A DNA stretch of 64,000 bases from Sulfurimonas aquatica (GCF_017357825.1 NZ_CP046072.1:1054001-1118000); one strand, 5' to 3'. Shown: positions 1 through 9,058, counted from the stretch's first letter. Notes: generated from the sequence alone by a model not told the origin. Numbers and translations: made by a program.

Positions 1-353
1 ACAAGAGAAACTTTTTTAGAGAGTATGATTTTTTTTATTTCATCTATCGTTTTTTTGTCTTTATCACCCTTTTTTATATATGAAAATTTTCTGTTCATAT
101 CTCCATGTATGCCCCGACTATTATTGATAATACTCTCTTTATTTAAATTTGGTATTATCCATAAGTTTTTAGAGGTGATTTTATAGTGAGTTTCTAAAAT
201 TGAAGCTGCAAAGTAACCTCCAGGTTCATTTCCATGAATTCCTGCAATAACTAAAAGAGTAGTATTAGAATCAGGATTCTCTTTTTTAATTAACTGTATC
301 TTTGCATTTAGAGAGCTAAGGAGTAAAAAAGAGATTAATAGTACAAATTTCAT
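1..353 (-). CDS. Zinc carboxypeptidase, Pgp1/Csd4-like (partial, 3' end outside window)
   Basis: Only the first ~117 codons are present; the gene runs off the left edge. The protein starts with a short hydrophobic signal sequence and then carries GIHGNEPGG, the HxxE zinc-binding pair of M14/M99 carboxypeptidases and desuccinylase relatives, followed by RGIHGDMNRKF. In Campylobacterota, periplasmic members of this kind (Pgp1, Csd4) trim peptidoglycan tripeptide to dipeptide and set helical cell shape. The ATG at 351-353 directly abuts the stop codon of the upstream gene, which is an L,D-carboxypeptidase acting one step earlier, so the two are probably co-transcribed. The assignment to the shape-determining subgroup is inferred from that neighbour; a general M14-type peptidase is the alternative. 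Confidence 0.75.
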   Translation of the reverse strand, partial: MKFVLLISFLLLSSLNAKIQLIKKENPDSNTTLLVIAGIHGNEPGGYFAASILETHYKITSKNLWIIPNLNKESIINNSRGIHGDMNRKFSYIKKGDKDKKTIDEIKKIILSKKVSL

Positions 354-1337
354 CTATTTCTCAGTTATAATTTTCATTTTATTGTTCTCTAACTTAACTA
401 TTAAAACTTTATCTCCAGTAAACTCGAAACTATTAGATTTATAAATTTCATAAAAAGTGATTTTGTACATGTTTTTACTGTTAGGATAAGGTATTACATT
501 AATATTGTTAAAGATTATGCTCTTGCTCTCTCTCTTTTTAAACACTCTTGTTTTATATGTATTGAATCTTTGAATATCCATGCCATCAAATCTTATAAAT
601 TCTGGTGCATAAAAATTTAAATAAGATTCTATATCACTGTAGAGCCATGCATATCTCCATTCATATAGTTGGCTAAGTAGATTAGAGAAGATTTCTTTGT
701 TTTCATTTTCACTGATTTTTTGCTCATCAATTATTAAAATTGTTTTTTCAATATCAATATTTCTATCCAAACACTCTATACTTTGATTATTTATAGCTAT
801 ACAACCTTTGGTATATTCATCCCTTTCTTGTTCAGTAGGAAGCCCATGTATCCATATTCCTGATCCATTTTTACCCTTATATTTATCATAAATATTAGGA
901 TAAGATGTAACAAACGCCATAGGCCCATAAAAAGAGTCTACTTTAGATATTTTTTTTATGAGATTATAAATTCCTACGGGAGTTTTCAGGTCACCTTCTT
1001 TGTACTTATCACCTTTAACCTCTCCAGTGAAAGCTCCATACTCTTTTTTTAATATATATCTTTTTTTATGATCTTGCATGTAAAGAGAGAGAGTAGGGCC
1101 TGATTTATCACAAGCTAAAACATTTGTGTAAGATTCTATATAGCCGAATCGTGTATCAATGTTCTTTAATTGACTATCCCAATACTCTTTGTTTGTTAAA
1201 TCTTTATCTAGAGTCTTTTCAATATTTTCTATACCGTGTATTCTGTATTGAGTGAGCGTATCTGAGAAAACTTCCATAGAGAAAATAGTTAATAATAAAA
1301 GAAGTTTGAAAAATTTAAAATTATTTATCTTGAGCAT
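354..1337 (-). CDS. pgp2: Periplasmic L,D-carboxypeptidase, Pgp2/Csd6-like
   Basis: A 327-residue protein with a signal peptide (about residues 1-25), a YkuD-type catalytic domain and a C-terminal NTF2-like region (about 215-327). The active-site signature is visible as IWIHGLP with His164 and KGCIAI with Cys179. The domain order matches Campylobacter Pgp2 and Helicobacter Csd6, which convert peptidoglycan tetrapeptide to tripeptide by removing the terminal D-Ala and contribute to cell curvature. Its start overlaps the end of era by 17 bases, and the following gene is a Pgp1/Csd4-like zinc carboxypeptidase that would use its product. Confidence is high for the enzyme class and moderate for the shape role, which is family knowledge. 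Confidence 0.85.
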   Translation of the reverse strand: MLKINNFKFFKLLLLLTIFSMEVFSDTLTQYRIHGIENIEKTLDKDLTNKEYWDSQLKNIDTRFGYIESYTNVLACDKSGPTLSLYMQDHKKRYILKKEYGAFTGEVKGDKYKEGDLKTPVGIYNLIKKISKVDSFYGPMAFVTSYPNIYDKYKGKNGSGIWIHGLPTEQERDEYTKGCIAINNQSIECLDRNIDIEKTILIIDEQKISENENKEIFSNLLSQLYEWRYAWLYSDIESYLNFYAPEFIRFDGMDIQRFNTYKTRVFKKRESKSIIFNNINVIPYPNSKNMYKITFYEIYKSNSFEFTGDKVLIVKLENNKMKIITEK

Positions 1338-2214
1338 TGCTATATCCTATCTCTTTTAAAAAGTTAACGTCCTTTGTCCAGCCTTTTTTGACTGTTACTT
1401 GAAGTTGTAAGTATGCTTTTTGCCCACTAAGTCTTTCAACTTTTTCGCGTGCTGATTTTCCTATTCTTTTTATACAATCACCACCCTTACCAATAATAAT
1501 CCCTTTTTGAGACTCTTTTTCTATGATAATTGTTGCGTATATCCTATCTATTCCATTGTCTTCTTCGATAGAATCTATAATTACATCAGACTCATAAGGA
1601 ACTTCATCACTTACATTCTCAAAAATTCCCTCACGAATAAAGCCCGCATAAATGTCGCGTACTAATTCACTTGTTAAATCTTCGGGGTCAAACAGAAAAG
1701 GTGAGTCTGGCAAGTTTTTAGCGATAGTGTTTAATAAGTCTACATGACCAACTTTTTTAGGAATTGCAACAGGAATAAGCGCTTCAAAGTGTTCAGAAAA
1801 TTGATTGTATGCATTAATGCACTTAAAAAGTTTTTCTTGCTTTACTTGGTCGATTTTACTTATCACAATAATATGCTTGACCTTGCCATTATTGATCTTT
1901 AAAAACTTTTCATAATGTTCAATGCCATCTGTTACAGGCGCTAAGTAAACTATTAAGTCACAATCTCCCATTGCTTTGAGCGCTTCATCAAGCATATATT
2001 GATTGAGAATTTTTTCTTTCTCGTGTAGTCCAGGAGTATCGACAAATATAATTTGTGTATCTTCATGCATCACGATAGCGTTAGAACGTTTTCTCGTTGC
2101 ATTGGCTTTTTGGCTAACCATCGCTATTTTCTCACCAAGAAGTGAGTTCATTAGAGTACTTTTACCTGCGTTTGGACGGCCAATGAGTGATACGAAACCA
2201 GCTTTTGTTGACAT
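1321..2214 (-). CDS. era: GTPase Era, 16S rRNA maturation/30S assembly
   Basis: A 297-residue GTPase of normal length for Era. The N-terminal G domain shows the P-loop GRPNAGKS (about residues 12-19), DTPGLH (G3) and SKID (G4). The C-terminal KH domain shows IIIGKGGDCIKRIG, which binds the 3' end of 16S rRNA. Era checks 30S subunit assembly and is essential in most bacteria. The start at 2212-2214 is supported by an AAGG motif eight bases upstream. It lies downstream of hslU in the same direction with a 66-base gap, and its 3' end overlaps the Pgp2-like gene. Confidence 0.97.
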   Translation of the reverse strand: MSTKAGFVSLIGRPNAGKSTLMNSLLGEKIAMVSQKANATRKRSNAIVMHEDTQIIFVDTPGLHEKEKILNQYMLDEALKAMGDCDLIVYLAPVTDGIEHYEKFLKINNGKVKHIIVISKIDQVKQEKLFKCINAYNQFSEHFEALIPVAIPKKVGHVDLLNTIAKNLPDSPFLFDPEDLTSELVRDIYAGFIREGIFENVSDEVPYESDVIIDSIEEDNGIDRIYATIIIEKESQKGIIIGKGGDCIKRIGKSAREKVERLSGQKAYLQLQVTVKKGWTKDVNFLKEIGYSNAQDK

Positions 2215-2280
2215 ATGAAATACCTTGTTTGTTTATTTTTTTATAAAAGGCGATAAAGCCTAACTTGACGCTAAACTATA

Positions 2281-3609
2281 TTATAAAATATAACGCGATA
2301 AATCGTCATCTTCAACAACTTCATCTAGTTTATCATGAACTAATTTTGACGTTATAACAACCTCTTCACCATTATGCTCATCGGCATCAAAACTAATCTC
2401 TTCAAGAATCTTTTCAAGAATAGTATGCAGACGTCTAGCACCTATGTCTTCTGTGAGCTCATTGGCACGATACGCTAGTTTAGCAATAGAACGAATAGCT
2501 TCATCTTCAAAAGTCAGTTTCATTCCCTCAACGCCTAAAAGCGCTTCGTATTGTTTTAAAAGTGAGTTTGTAGTTTGCGTTAAAATTTTGTATAACGTCT
2601 CTTCGGTTAATGATTCAAGTTCAACGCGAAGTGGAAAACGTCCCTGAAGTTCAGGGATTAAATCACTGGGTTTACTTACATGAAACGCTCCAGCAGCTAT
2701 AAAAAGTATGTGGTCGGTATTAATCGTTCCATACTTAGTTGAAACGCTACTGCCCTCTACGATTGGTAAGAGGTCGCGTTGTACACCCTCTTTAGAAGGG
2801 TCGTTTCTACCTTGTGATTTTTCACTTAGAGCTATTTTGTCAATCTCATCTAAAAAGATAATACCACCATCTTCAGCACGTCGTAGAGCTTCTGCGTTTA
2901 CGCTTGTCATATCAAGTAGTTTTGTACTTGCTTCTTGTCGGAGTAAAACTTTTGCATCTTTTACGGTAACTTCTTTTTTATTATCTTCCTTATTGATGCT
3001 TGCGAAAACTTTAGAAAAACTCTCTTGTACTTTTGCCATTTCGGGAGGAAGGTTAGTGTCATTAAACTCTACGTTTATTTTATCAAACTCCAACTCAATT
3101 ATCTTATTATCCATCTCACCATTTTGTACTCTAGTTTCCATAGCTTGAAGCAGTCTTTGATAATCATCTTGTTTAGATTCACTTGCAGATTCTGGTAGGG
3201 GAGGAAGAAGTTTTTCAACTATTTTATTTAGTATATAGTTTTCTATTTTATCTTGGTTGGCTTCTTCTTGTTCGGCTTTAACGATAGCAATGGAATTTAC
3301 AACTAAGTCTCTTATCATAGACTCTACGTCGCGACCAACAAAACCAACTTCAGTATATTTACTCGCTTCTACTTTTATGAAAGGAACTTTCATCATCTTC
3401 GCAAGGCGACGAGATATTTCAGTTTTTCCAACACCAGTTGAACCTATCATCAGGATATTCTTAGGCATTATCTCATTTTGAAGTTCACTCTCTAGTTGCA
3501 TTCTTCTATATCGAGTTCTTAAAGCAAGAGCGATTGTTTTTTTAGCATTTTTTTGTGAAATTACATAATTGTCCAGGTAGGCAACTATCTCTTTGGGTGT
3601 TAAGTTCAT
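2281..3609 (-). CDS. hslU: HslU, ATPase/unfoldase subunit of the HslUV protease
   Basis: A 442-residue AAA+ ATPase. It has Walker A GSTGVGKTE (about residues 56-64), Walker B FLDEIDKIA, an inserted I-domain in the middle and the C-terminal sensor-2 region GARRLHT. The N-terminus LTPKEIVAYLDNYVISQ is typical of HslU. HslU hexamers unfold substrates and feed them to the HslV peptidase rings in the cytoplasm. The ATG overlaps the hslV stop codon by one base (TAATG), a translational-coupling arrangement. Confidence 0.98.
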   Translation of the reverse strand: MNLTPKEIVAYLDNYVISQKNAKKTIALALRTRYRRMQLESELQNEIMPKNILMIGSTGVGKTEISRRLAKMMKVPFIKVEASKYTEVGFVGRDVESMIRDLVVNSIAIVKAEQEEANQDKIENYILNKIVEKLLPPLPESASESKQDDYQRLLQAMETRVQNGEMDNKIIELEFDKINVEFNDTNLPPEMAKVQESFSKVFASINKEDNKKEVTVKDAKVLLRQEASTKLLDMTSVNAEALRRAEDGGIIFLDEIDKIALSEKSQGRNDPSKEGVQRDLLPIVEGSSVSTKYGTINTDHILFIAAGAFHVSKPSDLIPELQGRFPLRVELESLTEETLYKILTQTTNSLLKQYEALLGVEGMKLTFEDEAIRSIAKLAYRANELTEDIGARRLHTILEKILEEISFDADEHNGEEVVITSKLVHDKLDEVVEDDDLSRYIL

Positions 3610-4151
3610 TATTTTTGTTCTTCTAGTGTAAGTGTCTTAATATTGTGGTTAGTATATATACATAGGTCGGCGGCTATGGTTAAACTCTCTTTTACTAGAG
3701 CTTCTTCATCTAAGTCTGAGTATTTTTTTAGCGCGCGCGCAGCTGAAATTGCATAGTTTCCACCACTTCCAATTGATGCGATTTCTCCATCTTCAGGTTC
3801 AACTACATCACCATTACCAGTAAGTATAAAGATATGATCCTTATTTAGAACAATCATCATAGCTTCAAGGCGACGTAGAACCTTATCTTTTCTCCAAGCC
3901 TTAGAAAACTCAACAACAGACTTAATTAAGTCTCCTTTTTTATGTTCTAAAAACTCTTCAAACATATCAAACAAGTTAAATGCGTCAGCAGTGCTTCCAG
4001 CAAATCCCGCTAGGATTTTGCCGTGATAAAGCGTTCGAATCTTCGTTGCGTTACCTTTTAAAACAGTGTCTCCAAAGGTCACTTGTCCATCGCCACCAAT
4101 AACGGCTTTATTCTTGCCTTTATAGGCTAGTATAGTAGTGGCATCAAACAT
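3609..4151 (-). CDS. hslV: HslV, proteolytic subunit of HslUV
   Basis: A 180-residue proteasome-like peptidase. After a short propeptide (MFDA) the sequence reads [20 protein letters not shown], so the nucleophile is the N-terminal threonine exposed after processing. Length and the motif [10 protein letters not shown] are standard for HslV. It forms a double hexamer with HslU for ATP-dependent degradation in the cytoplasm. The gene is coupled by one-base overlaps to rplI upstream and to hslU downstream, so the three are translated as a unit. Confidence 0.98.
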   Translation of the reverse strand: MFDATTILAYKGKNKAVIGGDGQVTFGDTVLKGNATKIRTLYHGKILAGFAGSTADAFNLFDMFEEFLEHKKGDLIKSVVEFSKAWRKDKVLRRLEAMMIVLNKDHIFILTGNGDVVEPEDGEIASIGSGGNYAISAARALKKYSDLDEEALVKESLTIAADLCIYTNHNIKTLTLEEQK

Positions 4152-4597
4152 TATTCGCCTTGAACGTCTACATGCAGAGTTGCATGAAGTCCATGACCAA
4201 GTTTAAAGTCTAAGTCATGCTCGCCAACACTCTTAATAGCAGATTTTTCATTGATGTGTTTTTTGTCAATTTCAATTCCATGCTGTTCCTGAAGTGCTGA
4301 GGCAATCTCCTCTTTAGTTACAGAACCAAAAAGGTGACCGTTTTGACCAAGTTTTTTAGTAATAATAACTTCAGCCTTATCAAGTTTTTTTGCTATATCC
4401 TTAAGCTCATTTACCTCTTTTTCAAGGTTTTGAGCAACTATAAGCTCATCTTGTGCATGTTGTTCTAAAATCTCTGGAGTAGCTTGTCTTGCAAACCCTT
4501 TTCCTATTAAAAAATTTTTTCCATAACCATCTTTTACTTCTTTAACTTCACCTTTTTTACCAAGGCTTTTTACATCTTTTATTAATAGTACTTTCAT
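4151..4597 (-). CDS. rplI: 50S ribosomal protein L9
   Basis: A 148-residue ribosomal protein. The N-terminal rRNA-binding domain is recognisable from [20 protein letters not shown] and the GYGKNFLI element. A long central helix and a C-terminal domain ([22 protein letters not shown]) follow. It sits next to hslV rather than with rpsR/rpsF, an arrangement seen in Campylobacterota. One-base overlaps link it to the genes on both sides. Confidence 0.97.
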   Translation of the reverse strand: MKVLLIKDVKSLGKKGEVKEVKDGYGKNFLIGKGFARQATPEILEQHAQDELIVAQNLEKEVNELKDIAKKLDKAEVIITKKLGQNGHLFGSVTKEEIASALQEQHGIEIDKKHINEKSAIKSVGEHDLDFKLGHGLHATLHVDVQGE

Positions 4598-5328
4598 TAT
4601 CTCTCTTTCTCCCCAGGGTATGCAACGATACCATAAGTTAAGTTTCCAATATTTGAATATCCCATATCTGTTAGAATTCTCGCAACATGCGCAGAACGGC
4701 TACCAACATGGCAATATAAAATAATGTTTTCTTCTTTAGTCAGTTTTACTTCATCAAGAGTTTGAAAAAAACTACTTGTTGGAACAAGAGCATCTGCTCC
4801 TTTTATATGTCCCATTTCCCACTCCATATGCTCACGTACGTCAACAAGTTTAAAGTCAACCATTTTCAGCTCACGTGCTTCTAACAAAGATGTCATTTCA
4901 TCACCATCAATTTCACTCTGACTTAGAAGCATCTCAGCTTCTTTTTGTGTCAATCCACGAGAGTGTGTATGTGCTGTTTCTAGCATTCCAAGTTCTACTC
5001 GTTTTGCCGCTGCAAACTCTGGTGTACAAAAAATTCCACAGTGACATGCACCAAGCTCTGGAATCTCTTTTTCTATAGCCGGAGTACAAGGACAAGTTCT
5101 GTTATCAACACTTTGAGGTTTTCCATCAACTTCTTCAACCATAAAACATGGACAAAAAAGTTTATTGTACATCATCTTGTTACGAGCAAGACCCATCTGT
5201 ACACCTTCATTTACTTCATCTTCTGGATTATATTCCCAACCAAATTGTTCAATAACTTTATCGGTAAATTTAATAGTTTTTTGCATTCTCTCTTGAAATT
5301 CTGGTGAGTTCATATCTATTTTAATCAT
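4597..5328 (-). CDS. Ferredoxin-thioredoxin reductase catalytic domain fused to a rhodanese domain
   Basis: A 243-residue two-domain protein. Residues ~20-115 carry the ferredoxin-thioredoxin reductase beta-subunit cysteine pattern: CPC at 59-61, CPC at 79-81 and CHC at 95-97, with an extra Cys101. In the known family this pattern holds a [4Fe-4S] cluster beside a redox-active disulfide. Residues ~145-243 form a rhodanese domain with the active loop YCHVGSRS (Cys206, Arg211), which normally carries a persulfide. The start is supported by an AAAGGA site. It lies between rplI and argG. Seen: the fusion and all expected cysteines. Inferred: electron delivery from ferredoxin to a sulfur or thiol substrate in a sulfur-metabolising cell. 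The physiological partner is unknown. Confidence 0.85.
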   Translation of the reverse strand: MIKIDMNSPEFQERMQKTIKFTDKVIEQFGWEYNPEDEVNEGVQMGLARNKMMYNKLFCPCFMVEEVDGKPQSVDNRTCPCTPAIEKEIPELGACHCGIFCTPEFAAAKRVELGMLETAHTHSRGLTQKEAEMLLSQSEIDGDEMTSLLEARELKMVDFKLVDVREHMEWEMGHIKGADALVPTSSFFQTLDEVKLTKEENIILYCHVGSRSAHVARILTDMGYSNIGNLTYGIVAYPGEKER

Positions 5329-5349
5329 AATTTTAATTCCTTTAGTTTT

Positions 5350-6585
5350 TTAGTGGTTTCTTTTTTTCCCAGCAATAATACGTCTAAGTGCATTTAATTT
5401 GATAAAGCCTTCAGCATCTTTTTGATTGTATACTTCATCTTCTTCAAAAGTTGAGTGCTCTTCAGAATATAATGACATGTCAGATTCTCGACCTACAACT
5501 TCAACATTACCTTTGTATAGTTTTAGTTTAACATTACCTTGAACATACTTCTGTGTAGTATCAATAGCGGCTTGTAGCATTTCACGCTCTGGTGAGAACC
5601 AAAAACCATTATAGATAAGTTCTGAATACTTAGCAATCATTCCATCTTTCATATGTGCTTCTTCTCGATCTAAACAGATTGATTCTATAGCGCGGTGAGC
5701 TTTAAGCATGATAGTTCCACCTGGCGTTTCATAGCAACCACGTGCTTTCATCCCAACAAAGCGATTTTCAACTATGTCAATTCTACCGATACCGTGTTTA
5801 TTTCCATAAGCATTGAGAGTTCTAAGAATAGTAGCTGGGGACATCTCTTCACCATTAATTGAAATAGGGTCACCATTTTTATAGCCAAGTGTAATATACT
5901 CTTTTTCATCTGGTGCGTTTTCAGGTGAAGAGGACCATAACCACATAGACTCTTCTGGCTCATTCATTGGGTTTTCTAAGTGAAGACCTTCATAAGAAAT
6001 ATGTAAAAGGTTAGCATCCATAGAGTAAGGGCTAACTGTTGGGTTTCCATCTTTATCTAAGTGTTTTTGATCAATTTTAATACCGTGTTCTCTTGCATAA
6101 GCTAAAAGTTTTTCGCGTGAGTTAAGATCCCACTCTCTCCATGGAGCAATAACTGTAATGTCTGGATTAAGACCAAGGTATCCAAGTTCAAATCTAACTT
6201 GATCGTTACCTTTTCCAGTAGCACCATGACTTACAGCGTCTGCACCCATTTTATTTGCAATTTCTATCTGTTTTTTAGCGATGAGAGGGCGTGCAATAGA
6301 TGTACCTAAAAGATACTCACCTTCGTAAATAGCATTTGCTCTAAACATAGGAAATACATAATCTTTTACAAACTCTTCTTGTATGTCAAGAATAAAAATA
6401 TTTTCAGGCTTTATACCATTGTCAAGTGCTTTTTGACGGGCAGGTTCAACCTCTTCACCTTGACCTAGGTCCGCTGTAAATGTAATAACTTCGGCTTTAT
6501 ATTCATCTTGTAGCCATTTTAAAATAATACTTGTATCTAAACCGCCTGAGTATGCCAGAACAACTTTTTTAACTTCTTTTTTCAT
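5350..6585 (-). CDS. argG: Argininosuccinate synthase
   Basis: A 411-residue enzyme (normal ~400) that condenses citrulline and aspartate with ATP in arginine biosynthesis. The nucleotide loop [10 protein letters not shown] is at the N-terminus, and [15 protein letters not shown] and [13 protein letters not shown] are diagnostic for ArgG. I chose the ATG at 6583-6585 (MKKEVKKVV) because AAGG lies six to seven bases before it; an in-frame ATG at 6598-6600 lacks a ribosome site. No other arg genes are nearby. Confidence 0.97.
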   Translation of the reverse strand: MKKEVKKVVLAYSGGLDTSIILKWLQDEYKAEVITFTADLGQGEEVEPARQKALDNGIKPENIFILDIQEEFVKDYVFPMFRANAIYEGEYLLGTSIARPLIAKKQIEIANKMGADAVSHGATGKGNDQVRFELGYLGLNPDITVIAPWREWDLNSREKLLAYAREHGIKIDQKHLDKDGNPTVSPYSMDANLLHISYEGLHLENPMNEPEESMWLWSSSPENAPDEKEYITLGYKNGDPISINGEEMSPATILRTLNAYGNKHGIGRIDIVENRFVGMKARGCYETPGGTIMLKAHRAIESICLDREEAHMKDGMIAKYSELIYNGFWFSPEREMLQAAIDTTQKYVQGNVKLKLYKGNVEVVGRESDMSLYSEEHSTFEEDEVYNQKDAEGFIKLNALRRIIAGKKRNH

Positions 6586-6721
6586 ATAAAACCTTGTCAT
6601 TAGAGAAATAATAGTCGTGATTATATCTAAAGATAGGTGAGTATTTACTTATGTAAGGATATTGTGCTTCTTTATATAAGCATAAATAAAGTTAAAAGAG
6701 TAGAAATTATGAGAGTGTGAG

Positions 6722-6769
6722 AGTTAAAAAATTAAGAACTTAAAAGGGCAGCGTTTTACCCTTTTAAGT
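6722..6769 (-). terminator. Rho-independent terminator of flaG
   Basis: A perfect 11-bp inverted repeat (ACTTAAAAGGG at 6738-6748, CCCTTTTAAGT at 6759-6769) with a 10-base loop spans the flaG stop codon. On the minus strand it is followed by a T-rich tract (TTCTTAATTTTTT). This is a typical intrinsic terminator for the leftward flaG transcript. Confidence 0.8.
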
Positions 6770-7139
6770 CAAATAACATTCCTGTTACTTCTTGCATTTT
6801 TGGTAAAAAATCAGCAGCTTGTTCTGCTGGGAATCTTCTTATTAACTTACTTGTTTCTGATTCTATTACAGATACATAAAATACATCTTGGGAATCAACA
6901 CCAAATTTGATATTCGTATTCATAGGCTTCATAGCATTGTTGAGTTGGTCAACTAACTCTTGAACTTGTTCCTTAGAATTTAACTTTTGCGGTGTAGTAT
7001 TATCTTGACTCTCTTTGACTAAGTCAACCTGTTTAGGTTGTTGTACTTGTTGTTGAACCTGCTGAGTAGCTCTTCCTTGAGTCTCAACTGCAGTTGTTTG
7101 GGACTGTTGTTGTCTTGCAACATTTGCTATGCCATCCAT
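6756..7139 (-). CDS. flaG: FlaG family flagellar protein
   Basis: A 127-residue protein. The first ~70 residues are Gln/Thr-rich and low in complexity. The C-terminal ~60 residues form the FlaG domain (LVDQLNNAMKP..IKFGVD..VSVIESET..LIRRFPAEQ..LPKMQE..GMLFD). FlaG influences filament length, and in Campylobacterota it is a late flagellar gene. The start is supported by AAAAGGAG seven to eight bases upstream. It is monocistronic: a sigma-28 promoter lies upstream and a hairpin terminator overlaps its stop codon. Confidence 0.9.
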   Translation of the reverse strand: MDGIANVARQQQSQTTAVETQGRATQQVQQQVQQPKQVDLVKESQDNTTPQKLNSKEQVQELVDQLNNAMKPMNTNIKFGVDSQDVFYVSVIESETSKLIRRFPAEQAADFLPKMQEVTGMLFDLKG

Positions 7140-7176
7140 GACTTGCTCCTTTTAAAGAATAGATATTATACACAGC

Positions 7177-7203
7177 ATATCGACAAAGAAAAAAATAACT
7201 TTA
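7177..7203 (-). promoter_or_regulatory. Sigma-28 (FliA) promoter of flaG
   Basis: On the minus strand TAAA (7200-7203) is followed, after exactly 15 bases, by GTCGATAT (7177-7184). The flagellar sigma-28 consensus is TAAA-N15-GCCGATAA, so six of eight -10 positions match and the spacing is exact. It lies ~38 bases upstream of flaG, a class-3 flagellar gene, which fits. Confidence 0.75.
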
Positions 7204-7242
7204 GTAAATCTATAAAGAAATTTAATTTTTTATGAATTTTAT

Positions 7243-7248
7243 GATAAT
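7243..7248 (+). promoter_or_regulatory. Likely -10 box of the MFS transporter gene, giving a very short leader
   Basis: GATAAT at 7243-7248 lies nine bases before the ATG at 7258. Normal -10 to +1 spacing would place transcription start at about 7255-7256. There is no Shine-Dalgarno motif in between, so the mRNA would be nearly leaderless. Confidence 0.4.
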
Positions 7249-7257
7249 CTTGCACTA

Positions 7258-8466
7258 ATGAAAGAATATATATCCCTCCTGCAAACGCAACCAATCCTTA
7301 AACGGCTCTCTTTAATACAACTTATTTCATATTTTGGAGCATGGTTTAGTAATGTTGCAATTTATACACTTTTACTAGACATGGATGTTGCTCCAAGTGT
7401 AATCGCTCTTGTCGCAATGCTTCATTTTTTAGCTGGTGTAATTCAAGCGCCTTTTTCAGGTTCCATTATAGATAGTTTCGCTCCAAAAAAGTTGATGCTA
7501 ACGCTTATATTTACAGAGATAATTGCAACATTTTGTCTTATTTTTGTATCTTCATTATCTGACTTATGGCTTTTATACATACTTATACTTGTTAAAATGG
7601 CAGCAGCATCTTTTTACTTTACAACTGAAATGTCGCTACTTCCAAAGTTATTAGATGGGGATAAACTTCAAAAAGCAAATGAGATTCATTCTATTATTTG
7701 GTCACTTTCATACACACTAGGTATGGCTCTGAGTGGCTTTGTAGTTTATTGGTTTGGAGTGAAGTTAGCCTTTATTTTAGACGCGTTTATGTTTGTCATC
7801 GCATTTATCTTACTTTTCAATCTTGAGATTAAAGTAGAGATGATAAAAACGGGTGAAAACTTTCTGCAAATGATGCGGGGTACTTTTGGTTATCTCAAAG
7901 GACACCCTTTAGCAATGCACCTTATGATACTTCATTCATTTGTAGGTCTAACGGCATTTGATGCTTTAGTCGCACTGATGGTTGATAAATACTACTCTGC
8001 AATCATTGCAACATCATTGGCACTAGGTTTACTCCACTCTGCACGTGCAGTTGGCTTAGTGATTGGACCTATGGTCATCTCTAAATGGATTAATAACAAA
8101 CGCTTGATATATATTTTTATATTCCAAGGTTTTGCTATTTGGTTATGGGCATATGTGATGCATAATTTTTATCTTTCACTTTTAGCCAGCATAGTTGTGG
8201 GTTTCTTTACAACAACGCTTTGGTCTTACACTTACACGCTACTTCAAAAGAATATAGAAGAGAAATATTATGGCCGCATTGTTGCATACAATGACATGTT
8301 GTTTCTAAGTTCAGCAACTCTTACCTCTTTCATGATAGGTTATCTTTCAACGCATGAGTATTCATTAGAGAGTATTAGCGTCTATATTGGCATTGGTTTT
8401 CTTCTTGGAGCAATCTATTTCGCATGGATTTTAAAGAGTCAAAAGATAAAGGATATAAAAGAATGA
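7258..8466 (+). CDS. MFS family transporter
   Basis: A 402-residue integral membrane protein with about 12 hydrophobic segments. The layout fits the major facilitator superfamily, of the EntS/Bcr-like efflux type (N-terminal region QLISYFGAWFSNVAIYTLLLDM, later MVISKWINNKRLIYIF). Substrate cannot be read from sequence. The start at 7258 has no ribosome site, but a GATAAT box lies just upstream. Its TGA overlaps the ATG of the next small membrane protein (ATGA), so the two are coupled. Confidence 0.85.
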   Translation: MKEYISLLQTQPILKRLSLIQLISYFGAWFSNVAIYTLLLDMDVAPSVIALVAMLHFLAGVIQAPFSGSIIDSFAPKKLMLTLIFTEIIATFCLIFVSSLSDLWLLYILILVKMAAASFYFTTEMSLLPKLLDGDKLQKANEIHSIIWSLSYTLGMALSGFVVYWFGVKLAFILDAFMFVIAFILLFNLEIKVEMIKTGENFLQMMRGTFGYLKGHPLAMHLMILHSFVGLTAFDALVALMVDKYYSAIIATSLALGLLHSARAVGLVIGPMVISKWINNKRLIYIFIFQGFAIWLWAYVMHNFYLSLLASIVVGFFTTTLWSYTYTLLQKNIEEKYYGRIVAYNDMLFLSSATLTSFMIGYLSTHEYSLESISVYIGIGFLLGAIYFAWILKSQKIKDIKE

Positions 8467-8705
8467 CATTTGCAATACTCGGTGGGATACTATTAAACAT
8501 AGGGGCGTTTTTAACCTTTAAAGGAAAGATATATCAGGCAGTTATAGTCTATCTTTTTGCCGATGTCTGTTGGATAGTAATGGCTTATGAAAGAGATGAT
8601 TTTATAGGTGTGGTTTTGATTATTATTGGAGTGATTTTTGGTACCTTGGCATTTTGGAAAATGAAAAGTGGAAGCATGAGTAAAACGTTAAATGAAAGTG
8701 AATAA
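8463..8705 (+). CDS. Small two- to three-helix membrane protein
   Basis: An 80-residue hydrophobic protein starting MTFAILGGILLNIGAFLTF. I chose the ATG at 8463 because it forms an ATGA overlap with the MFS stop; an upstream in-frame ATG at 8424 lies inside the MFS gene. Three hydrophobic stretches (about 4-20, 25-40, 46-63) suggest a compact integral membrane protein, and the C-terminus is polar. I do not recognise a family. Translational coupling suggests a link to the transporter. Confidence 0.7.
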   Translation: MTFAILGGILLNIGAFLTFKGKIYQAVIVYLFADVCWIVMAYERDDFIGVVLIIIGVIFGTLAFWKMKSGSMSKTLNESE

Positions 8706-8776
8706 TATTAATTTTATTGCAATAACTCTATTTAATTATCATTTAGCTAGTATACGAAAAAATAAAAAGTTAGAAA

Positions 8777-9058
8777 ATGAATAGTAAAATATATAAATCA
8801 AAAGATGGTGAAATAAGTTTAGAAAACTTAAGAAGACTCTACTCAGCGGTAGTTATAGATATGCAGGGTGAAGTGGCTGAGATGAGTTTAGAGTGGTTTG
8901 ACCTTTATGGTGAAAAAGTAGAGCTACACCATTATGTGTTGGTATTTGATTACACTCTTCCTGGTGAAGACATTCGAGATAAAAAAGTTTTAGAGTTCGC
9001 TACAAAAGATGAACTTCTTGAGAGTATGGCAGAGGTAGCAGACTTATTTCAAAATTAA
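8777..9058 (+). CDS. Conserved-looking hypothetical protein, soluble, 93 aa
   Basis: A 93-residue acidic, soluble protein with no signal peptide or membrane segment. It starts MNSKIYKSKDGEISLENLRR and ends EVADLFQN. Predicted strands and helices alternate, and I do not recognise a domain. The leader has no clear Shine-Dalgarno motif. The stop codon overlaps the reading frame of the following MATE transporter, which opens inside this gene, so the two probably form an operon. Confidence 0.65.
   Translation: MNSKIYKSKDGEISLENLRRLYSAVVIDMQGEVAEMSLEWFDLYGEKVELHHYVLVFDYTLPGEDIRDKKVLEFATKDELLESMAEVADLFQN
9031..9048 (+). promoter_or_regulatory. Candidate translation start site of the MATE gene: AGAGG then ATT
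   Basis: AGAGG at 9031-9035 precedes ATT at 9046-9048 by ten bases, inside the 3' end of the upstream gene. The MATE frame is open from 9022 and contains no ATG, GTG or TTG until 9145, although family-typical sequence already begins at about 9061. An ATC at 9058 overlapping the upstream TAA (TAATC) is the other candidate. Confidence 0.45.

Noticed and set aside
2708-3148. 146-codon plus-strand frame inside hslU
   Set aside because: Antisense shadow of a conserved essential gene; no signals of its own.
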